Shown piece by piece: positions 1 to 4,454 of a stretch of DNA of 5,394 nucleotides. Below the pieces are notes generated by a model. It was given only the letters and a program-made list of their open reading frames with translations, made no database searches and was not told the origin of the DNA. The translations under genes and the position numbers were made by a program. How positions within the stretch are numbered: position 1 is the first letter of the stretch; the number at the start of each line of letters is the position of its first letter. The DNA is from Candidatus Omnitrophota bacterium (GTDB lineage: Bacteria > Omnitrophota > Koll11 > Zapsychrales > Fredricksoniimonadaceae): contig JADFXE010000041.1 of the NCBI GenBank assembly GCA_015233705.1, forward strand, positions 4,566-9,959, read 5' to 3'.

Positions 1-248
1 CGCGGGAGAGCGGGCTTTTGAGCGGCTCTTTGTCCGGCCGCTGCCGCCTGGATTACCTTCCGGAGGATGCCGATATTCGCGTTGGGGATGAGTTGGTAAC
101 CTCGTCCTTGAGCGGCGCGTTCCCGGCTGGCGTCATGGTCGGCGTTGTCCGTGATGTGTCTCCGGGCGGTCCGGGAGAGGCGCCGCGGGTCGAGATCGAT
201 CCGGTCGTTGATATCGCCAGGGTGGAAGAGGTTCTTGTAATTAAATAA
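1..248 (+). CDS. mreC: Rod shape-determining protein MreC, C-terminal fragment (5' end outside window)
   Basis: MreC is an inner-membrane-anchored periplasmic protein that links the MreB cytoskeleton and MreD to the PBP2/RodA wall-elongation machinery. The reading frame is open from base 3 to a TAA at 246-248, giving 81 residues and no start, so the membrane anchor, coiled coil and first beta domain lie upstream of the window. What remains is the second beta-barrel domain. Its diagnostic run is DADIRVGDELVTSSLSGAFP followed by AGVMVGVV, and it ends with the family-typical acidic-hydrophobic tail ARVEEVLVIK. A TTG at 18 could be read as a start, but the preceding residues (RESGLL) continue the family pattern, so it is internal. 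Directly downstream are mreD and mrdA, the classical mre order. The identity is strong despite the truncation. Confidence 0.9.
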   Translation, partial: RESGLLSGSLSGRCRLDYLPEDADIRVGDELVTSSLSGAFPAGVMVGVVRDVSPGGPGEAPRVEIDPVVDIARVEEVLVIK

Positions 249-256
249 GTTTCCCA

Positions 257-305
257 GTCAGCGGTCAGCTGACATCTGCTGACAGCTGGCGTGCTGACAG
301 CTGAC
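257..305. repeat. GCTGAC/GTCAGC repeat cluster in the mreC-mreD spacer
   Basis: The 64-bp spacer is dominated by one hexamer in both orientations: GTCAGC at 257-262 and 264-269, and GCTGAC at 268-273, 278-283, 293-298 and 300-305. The 12-mer TGCTGACAGCTG occurs at 277-288 and again at 292-303. GTCAGCTGAC at 264-273 is a perfect 10-bp palindrome. The outer arms 257-269 and 293-305 are inverse complements with a single central mismatch and are followed by TTTT (306-309), so the RNA could fold into a hairpin ending only a few bases before the mreD start. It looks like a dispersed intergenic repeat, but copies elsewhere in the genome cannot be seen from here. Confidence 0.75.
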
Positions 306-312
306 TTTTGAT

Positions 313-801
313 ATGCTTCAGATCATTATCATTCCCATTACCTGCTATCTGGTGCTCCTCTTGGAGTTTACCCTGTTCAATGTCTTTGGACGCTGGGGCG
401 CGCCACAGCTGCTTTTGCTTGTCGTTATTTTTTTCTACCTTTATTCCGGTATCCGCTACAGCCTGTGGGCCGCATTCTGGGCCGGCGGGCTCAAGGATTG
501 TTTTACGACCCTGCCTTTTGGCGCGAACATCTTTGCCTTTGTTCTGTTTGCCTATCTGGCGACCGTGATCCGCCGGTATTGCTACGAGCGTGGGTCTGAT
601 TTCTCCAAGCTGTGGATGGTTCTGTGTGTTTTGACCGCGCATACCATCATCATGGGCATCCTTCATATTATGACATTTGAAGAGATCCGCTGGGCCGAGG
701 CGTGGGGAAGCATCTGGTTCCCGCAGACGGTCATGACCCTTCTGGTCACGATATTTGTTTTCGAACGCCTGCGTGGAGTTGCCCGGGCTTTGAAATTTTA
801 A
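313..801 (+). CDS. mreD: Rod shape-determining protein MreD
   Basis: This is a small polytopic membrane protein of the elongasome that acts with MreC, MreB, PBP2 and RodA in lateral cell-wall growth. The 162-residue product has the normal length for the family. Hydrophobic segments at about residues 3-25, 33-56, 68-86, 100-122 and 132-152 suggest five membrane helices. The most MreD-like feature is the short segment GGLKDCFTTLPFGANIF (about 58-74), which matches the family pattern of a Gly-Leu-x-Asp turn, a short loop and Gly-x-Asn opening the next helix. The Arg-rich C-terminal end (FERLRGVARALKF) is probably cytoplasmic. Sequence conservation in this family is low, so position between mreC and mrdA carries much of the call. 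The ATG at 313 is preceded by CTGACTTTTGAT, with no Shine-Dalgarno match, because the upstream repeat cluster runs nearly up to the start. Confidence 0.85.
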   Translation: MLQIIIIPITCYLVLLLEFTLFNVFGRWGAPQLLLLVVIFFYLYSGIRYSLWAAFWAGGLKDCFTTLPFGANIFAFVLFAYLATVIRRYCYERGSDFSKLWMVLCVLTAHTIIMGILHIMTFEEIRWAEAWGSIWFPQTVMTLLVTIFVFERLRGVARALKF

Positions 802-818
802 ATGAGCGCCCCATTAAA

Positions 819-2579
819 ATGCGTATCCAAATTATCCGCAACATCATTATTTTCCTGTTCGGCCTTATCGTGCTGAACCTGTTCTATCTGCAGGTCATCC
901 GCGGCGGATATTTCCATAATCTGAGCCAGAGCAATTCCCTGCGGGTGGTGCCTTTTGAGGGAGAGCGGGGAGATATTCTGGACTGTAACGGCAAGGTCAT
1001 TGCTGACAGTCAGAAGGCCTACCATGCCGTGATCGTGCCTCAGGATCTGGGCAGGAAGACCGAGGTTTTTGGTTTTTTGGCCAAGGTCCTTGACCAGCCG
1101 GCTGAGGAATTACGGGAGCGTTACCTCAGGAACAAGCTGACGCCGTTCTCGCCGGTGAGTGTGGCTGAGGGGATTTCCCGCTCGCAGGCGATCGTGATCC
1201 AGGAGAATGCCTTCCGCTTTCCCGGGCGCATGGTCCTTGAGTATTACCGACGGGAAAACCCGTACGCTGAGGCCGGGGCGCATGTGATCGGGTATGTCGG
1301 CAAGCCTGATCCTGACCGTGTCCGCAAGATTACCGAATACGGCTACAGCGCCGAGGAGATGATCGGGTATTCTGGCATTGAGGAGTTCTACAATGACCTT
1401 CTGCGCGGCAATGCGGGTGGCCGTGAGATCGAGGTCAACAGCTTGGGCCAGCAGATGCGGGTCCTCAGCGTAAGCGAACCTTCCAAGGGCAGTGACGTTC
1501 AACTGACGATCGATATGCGTATCCAGAAGGCGGCTTACAATGCGCTGGACGGCCGGCGCGGTGCGGCTGTGGTCCTGGACCCGGATACCGGCGAGATCCT
1601 GGCCTTGGTCAGCTCTCCGGCCTTTGATCCCAACGCTTTTTTGGATCGTGATGATCGCAGTCGTGTGGCAGGATATCTGCAGAACGCGGATTCGCCTTTG
1701 CTGAACCGCGCATCTTCGGCTGCTTTCCCGCCGGGTTCGGTCTTCAAGATCCCGGTCTCTTTTGGCGGTCTTGAGGAGCGCAAGATCAAGCTGACCACGA
1801 CCTTTGACTGCCCGGGATATTTTGCGTTGGGCGCGCGCGTGTTCCGTTCGCCGCATACCTGGGGTGTGCAGGATATGACCGAGGCCATGGGGCATTCGGC
1901 CAATGAGTATTTTTTCCATATCGGGCTTATGCTCGGGCCGGAGAAGATCTCCCGTTATGCGCGGCTCATGGGCCTGGGGGAAAAGACTGGCGTCGACCTG
2001 CCCTATGAAACGCGCGGTAGAATTCCGTCCTTGTCCAGCCGTCTGCGCTGGTTCAAGGGGGATACGGCCAATATGTCGATCGGACAGGGGGATGTGCTGG
2101 CAACGCCGCTGCAGCTTGTCAGGATGATTGCAGTTTTTGCCAACAACGGATACTTGGTCAGGCCTCATCTTCTTAAGGCTGTCGCAGGACAGGAGATCTG
2201 CGGGGACACTTCTGTAGCGGGTCGTGTTGGACTTTTTGGCAGTAAGGCAAAGGATTTTCAATGCCTTCGGTCGGTTACGCACATTTCTTTTCGTAATGAT
2301 GTCTGGCAGGCCATGCGCCGAATTCTTTATGCGCCGGTCAAGATGGAAAGCGGCACGGCCCATGTTCTGGATATGCCTGGCTTTGATACATTTGGGAAGA
2401 CCGGCACAGCGCAGGCAGGTTCGGGCCACATGGATCACGCCTGGTTTACCGGCGTTACGATCACCGCAAAACGGCGCATTGCTTACGCTGTTCTTTTGGA
2501 GAACGGTGGCGGGAGCGCGAACGCCTGCGCAGTTGTCAAGCAGATGCTATTGGACATGAAAGAAAAGGACATTCTCTAG
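819..2579 (+). CDS. mrdA: Penicillin-binding protein 2, peptidoglycan D,D-transpeptidase
   Basis: This class B penicillin-binding protein cross-links peptidoglycan stems during cell elongation, working with the RodA glycosyltransferase. The 586-aa product has one N-terminal membrane anchor (about residues 5-27), then a PBP-dimer (pedestal) domain with RGDILDCNG at 50-58 and GYSGIEEFYNDLLRG. The C-terminal transpeptidase domain has all three catalytic motifs: SVFK with nucleophile Ser307 and Lys310, SAN at 360-362, and KTGT at 527-530. An upstream in-frame ATG at 702 would add 39 polar, non-conserved residues lying inside mreD, so the ATG at 819 was chosen; the membrane anchor then begins at once, as in the family. 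It starts 17 nt after the mreD stop, implying cotranscription. No clear Shine-Dalgarno sequence precedes it. Cys56 occupies the place usually held by Arg in the RGxIxDRNG motif. FtsI (PBP3) is less likely given the mreCD context. Confidence 0.93.
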   Translation: MRIQIIRNIIIFLFGLIVLNLFYLQVIRGGYFHNLSQSNSLRVVPFEGERGDILDCNGKVIADSQKAYHAVIVPQDLGRKTEVFGFLAKVLDQPAEELRERYLRNKLTPFSPVSVAEGISRSQAIVIQENAFRFPGRMVLEYYRRENPYAEAGAHVIGYVGKPDPDRVRKITEYGYSAEEMIGYSGIEEFYNDLLRGNAGGREIEVNSLGQQMRVLSVSEPSKGSDVQLTIDMRIQKAAYNALDGRRGAAVVLDPDTGEILALVSSPAFDPNAFLDRDDRSRVAGYLQNADSPLLNRASSAAFPPGSVFKIPVSFGGLEERKIKLTTTFDCPGYFALGARVFRSPHTWGVQDMTEAMGHSANEYFFHIGLMLGPEKISRYARLMGLGEKTGVDLPYETRGRIPSLSSRLRWFKGDTANMSIGQGDVLATPLQLVRMIAVFANNGYLVRPHLLKAVAGQEICGDTSVAGRVGLFGSKAKDFQCLRSVTHISFRNDVWQAMRRILYAPVKMESGTAHVLDMPGFDTFGKTGTAQAGSGHMDHAWFTGVTITAKRRIAYAVLLENGGGSANACAVVKQMLLDMKEKDIL

Positions 2580-2599
2580 GACAAAAACTAGGACAAAAA
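2576..2599. repeat. Tandem 12-bp duplication spanning the mrdA stop codon
   Basis: CTAGGACAAAAA is present twice without a gap, at 2576-2587 and 2588-2599, followed by a further partial CT. The first copy contains the mrdA TAG stop. Because the unit is four codons long, the second copy places another TAG in the same frame (2589-2591), giving tandem in-frame stops. It probably arose by a simple slippage duplication. Confidence 0.8.
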
Positions 2600-2606
2600 C
2601 TTCTGC

Positions 2607-2635
2607 TTGACACTCTAAAACCTTGTTGATACTAT
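2607..2635 (+). promoter_or_regulatory. Sigma70-type promoter for the HU/IHF gene
   Basis: A perfect -35 hexamer TTGACA (2607-2612) is followed after exactly 17 bp by TACTAT (2630-2635), a four-of-six match to the -10 consensus. The bases TGA just before it (2627-2629) form an extended -10 TGn element. Transcription would start near 2641-2643, inside the perfect palindrome GTTGCAAC (2637-2644), giving a leader of about 26 nt. This makes the downstream gene independent of the mre operon. The call rests on sequence match only. Confidence 0.7.
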
Positions 2636-2653
2636 GGTTGCAACATTTTTCCT

Positions 2654-2660
2654 GAGGAGG
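2654..2660 (+). promoter_or_regulatory. Strong ribosome binding site of the HU/IHF gene
   Basis: GAGGAGG ends 7 nt before the ATG at 2668, which is near-ideal complementarity and spacing for the 16S anti-Shine-Dalgarno. It fixes the start of the DNABII gene. It stands out because mreD, mrdA and hisS in the same window have no comparable site. Confidence 0.85.
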
Positions 2661-2667
2661 GAAACTT

Positions 2668-2940
2668 ATGACCAAGAAGGACATTGTTTTAAGGATCACG
2701 GACTTGACGGGGATCAAGCAGGTCGACGTGAAGCGCATTGTGCAAAAAACGTTTGATGTGATCGTCGACAGCCTTAACCGCAACGAAAAAGTGGAGTTAC
2801 GCAATTTCGGTGTGTTTAAGGTCAAGGAACGCAGAGCCCGGTTCGGACGTAATCCCCGCACGGGTGCCAGTGTCCCGGTTCCCCCGAGGAGGGTTGTGGT
2901 GTTCAAGCCCGGCCTTGAGATGAAGCACAAGATCAAGTAA
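2668..2940 (+). CDS. HU/IHF family (DNABII) DNA-binding protein
   Basis: This is a small dimeric nucleoid protein that binds and bends DNA, with roles in chromosome compaction, replication and transcription. The 90 residues are the standard length. An N-terminal helical dimerisation region (about 1-40, MTKKDIVLRITDLTG) is followed by the conserved ELRNFGVFKVKERRARFGRN (43-62) and the arm-tip RNPRTG (61-66). Pro63 is the residue that intercalates into DNA in HU and IHF. The C-terminal PRRVVVFKPG (73-82) is closer to the ARRVVTFRPG of IHF-alpha than to the VPxFKAG typical of HU, so it may be an IHF-like member. HU and IHF cannot be firmly separated from sequence alone, hence no symbol. It has its own promoter, a strong ribosome binding site and a terminator, so it is a monocistronic, probably highly expressed unit. 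Confidence 0.93.
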   Translation: MTKKDIVLRITDLTGIKQVDVKRIVQKTFDVIVDSLNRNEKVELRNFGVFKVKERRARFGRNPRTGASVPVPPRRVVVFKPGLEMKHKIK

Positions 2941-2991
2941 CAGGCAGTTCTGGAAGTTAAGTGATCCCAAAGCTTATAAGAGGTAACTTTT

Positions 2992-3019
2992 AGGGCGTGA
3001 TAACGGTCACGCCCTTTTT
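2992..3019 (+). terminator. Intrinsic terminator of the HU/IHF gene
   Basis: AGGGCGTGA (2992-3000) pairs perfectly with TCACGCCCT (3007-3015) around a six-base loop, TAACGG. The T-run 3015-3019 follows directly. This is a textbook Rho-independent terminator about 50 bp past the stop codon, and it separates the DNABII gene from hisS. Confidence 0.9.
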
Positions 3020-3023
3020 ATGA

Positions 3024-3059
3024 GCACACAACTTATGGAGCGAAGATAAGTTGTTGTGC
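3024..3059 (+). promoter_or_regulatory. Second hairpin in the hisS leader region
   Basis: GCACACAACTTAT (3024-3036) pairs with ATAAGTTGTTGTGC (3046-3059), giving 13 base pairs with one bulged T and a nine-base loop, GGAGCGAAG. It is followed by CGAATTAA, not a T-run, so it is not an intrinsic terminator. It lies between the DNABII terminator and hisS and may be a leader RNA element or a copy of a dispersed intergenic repeat. No T-box signature such as GGTGGNACCGCG is visible. Confidence 0.55.
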
Positions 3060-3111
3060 GAATTAACCCCGCCCAACGTGCTTTTTGGCAGACAGGGGCG
3101 GCGGCAACTTA
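3047..3111 (+). promoter_or_regulatory. Possible alternative (switching) pairing upstream of hisS
   Basis: The segment 3047-3057 (TAAGTTGTTGT), which forms the right arm of the hairpin at 3024-3059, is also complementary to 3101-3111 (GCGGCAACTTA) over 11 pairs including G-U wobbles. That pairing would compete with the upstream hairpin and with a third possible stem, CCGCCC (3069-3074) with GGGCGG (3096-3101). The distal arm ends 12 nt before the hisS ATG, so the choice of structure could affect translation. No convincing -35/-10 pair was found in 3020-3123; TTGGCA at 3085-3090 has no good -10 partner. The functional reading is inference. Confidence 0.3.
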
Positions 3112-3123
3112 CAGCATAACGAT

Positions 3124-4434
3124 ATGTCCATAAAGCTTTCCAATCCCCGCGGCACCGCCGATATCCTTCCAGATGAGATCCCGTCTTGGCAAGCTCTCGA
3201 GAGCGCAGCGCGTCAGCTTTTGGTCAGTTATGGCTATCGGGAGATCCGTACGCCTATCTTTGAAGAGTCTGTGCTTTTTAAGCGTTCCCTGGGCGAGACC
3301 GCTGAGGTGGTCAATAAGCAGCTTCTGGAGGTCAAATCCCAGCGTTCCGAGTCCGATGAGGCGAGTTTTGCGCTTCGGCCTGAAGGCACGGCTCCGGTCG
3401 TGAGGGCCTACAATCAATATAATTTTGGTCGCGAGGCGTTTCTTTCCAAATTTTTTTACATTGCGCCGATGTTTCGCGGCGAGCGGCCCCAGAAAGGGCG
3501 TTTGCGTCAATTCCATCAGATCGGAGCTGAGGCGATCGGTCGGGGAGCTGATCATCCGTTGCTAGATGTGGAGATGATCGCGCTGGCGGTCAATTTTCTT
3601 AAGTCTTTAGGGCTGGGTGGTTTTAAACTCAAGATCAATAGCCTTGGTACAGCGGAAGATAAGGCAGGTTTTGCCCAGTGGCTGCGAGCCGAGCTGAAAG
3701 ATAAGATCGGCGCGCTGAGCGATGAATGCAAGAACCAGTATGAGCGCAATGTTTTCCGTCTGCTGGATTCCAAGGATAAAGATTGTCAGGCGGTTGTGCG
3801 TAGCCTGCAGATCGGCACAGCGCATCTGTCAACCAAGGGCCTTGAATACTTTGACGCTGTCCGACGCGGCTTGGACAGTTTGGGGATCGCTTATGAGGTA
3901 TCATCAAGCCTGGTGCGCGGCCTGGATTATTACACGCACACGGTTTTCGAGATCTCCTGTGAAGGTCTGGGCGCGCAGGATGCGATCGGCGCCGGCGGGC
4001 GGTACAATGGTCTGATCGAACAGTTGGGTGGCGGTGATCGGCGTTCGGATGGCCCGGTCGGTGCGATCGGATTCGCACTTGGAATAGAGCGGATGTTGCT
4101 GGCGCTCGAGGCGCAAGGCAAGCTTCCCAAGGTCAAGGCGCATCTTGATGCCTTTGTTGTGGCCGGGAATGCGTCTTTGGAAGGCGAAGCGTTTTCGCTT
4201 TTGCAGAAGATCCGCGCAGCCGGCATTTCGGCGGACATGGATTTCGGCGGCGGGCGTGCCTTCAAAAAGCAGTTTGACCAGGCCGACAAGCTTGGCGCGC
4301 GCTTTGCGGTCATTGTCGGGGAGGATGAGGTCAAGAAGGGGATCGTCAGCATCAAAGATATGAAGAGCGGGGAACAGGTCGCCGTGTCTTTGGGCGATGT
4401 GATCGCAGAGTTAAAGAAAAAGTCAGGAGCATAG
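3124..4434 (+). CDS. hisS: Histidine--tRNA ligase (HisRS)
   Basis: This cytoplasmic class II synthetase activates histidine with ATP and charges tRNA-His. The 436 residues fit the usual 420-450. The N-terminal PRGTADILPDE (8-18) is the standard opening. RPEGT (85-89) and motif 2 FRGERPQKGR (117-126, with Arg118) contribute to the ATP site. The HisRS-specific signature LVRGLDYY (263-270) contains catalytic Arg265, AGGRYNGL (290-297) is the second histidine motif, and motif 3 has GIER (320-323). The C-terminal anticodon-binding domain begins near 335 (LDAFVVAG...). The paralogue HisZ is unlikely because the catalytic motifs are intact. A TTG at 3085 is in frame upstream, but its 13 extra residues are Gly/Asn-rich and not family-like, so the ATG at 3124 was chosen. 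No Shine-Dalgarno sequence is seen. aspS follows after 20 nt, as in hisS-aspS operons of many bacteria. Confidence 0.96.
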   Translation: MSIKLSNPRGTADILPDEIPSWQALESAARQLLVSYGYREIRTPIFEESVLFKRSLGETAEVVNKQLLEVKSQRSESDEASFALRPEGTAPVVRAYNQYNFGREAFLSKFFYIAPMFRGERPQKGRLRQFHQIGAEAIGRGADHPLLDVEMIALAVNFLKSLGLGGFKLKINSLGTAEDKAGFAQWLRAELKDKIGALSDECKNQYERNVFRLLDSKDKDCQAVVRSLQIGTAHLSTKGLEYFDAVRRGLDSLGIAYEVSSSLVRGLDYYTHTVFEISCEGLGAQDAIGAGGRYNGLIEQLGGGDRRSDGPVGAIGFALGIERMLLALEAQGKLPKVKAHLDAFVVAGNASLEGEAFSLLQKIRAAGISADMDFGGGRAFKKQFDQADKLGARFAVIVGEDEVKKGIVSIKDMKSGEQVAVSLGDVIAELKKKSGA

Positions 4435-4442
4435 ATCACTAG

Positions 4443-4447
4443 AAAGG
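4443..4447 (+). promoter_or_regulatory. Ribosome binding site of aspS
   Basis: AAAGG ends 7 nt before the ATG at 4455, inside the 20-nt hisS-aspS gap. It is modest but well placed and supports this start. No terminator or promoter fits in the gap, so the two synthetase genes are probably cotranscribed. Confidence 0.6.
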
Positions 4448-4454
4448 TATTGAG

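Noticed and set aside
257..309. Intrinsic terminator ending mreC transcription
   Set aside because: The stem plus TTTT is terminator-like, but the T-run is short, it lies within an operon, and it abuts the mreD start. A repeat cluster with possible mild attenuation is the safer reading.
702..818. In-frame upstream ATG extending mrdA by 39 residues into mreD
   Set aside because: The extra residues are polar and unlike any PBP2 N-terminus, and the segment is already coding for the MreD C-terminus in another frame. The membrane anchor begins directly after the ATG at 819.
1110..2438. Long antisense open frame (442 codons) opposite mrdA
   Set aside because: It lies wholly within a well-supported gene with all PBP2 motifs. 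Its translation is rich in Arg, His and Pro, shows no domain I recognise, and is what codon bias in mrdA would create on the other strand.
3024..3120. Integron attC-like site
   Set aside because: Imperfect palindromes and a GCATAAC at 3114-3120 are suggestive, but the RYYYAAC/GTTRRRY pair does not match and there is no integrase or cassette structure.
3085..3123. TTG start adding 13 residues to HisRS
   Set aside because: The extension is Gly/Asn-rich and not conserved in HisRS, and it runs through the leader structures. The ATG at 3124 gives a typical N-terminus.
3020..3123. T-box riboswitch upstream of hisS-aspS
   Set aside because: The order hisS-aspS is T-box controlled in some Firmicutes, but no T-box consensus, antiterminator or terminator next to hisS is present, and the interval is too short.
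3635..4439. Several antisense open frames opposite hisS
   Set aside because: They overlap one another and a full-length HisRS with intact class II motifs, have no ribosome binding sites and resemble no known family.
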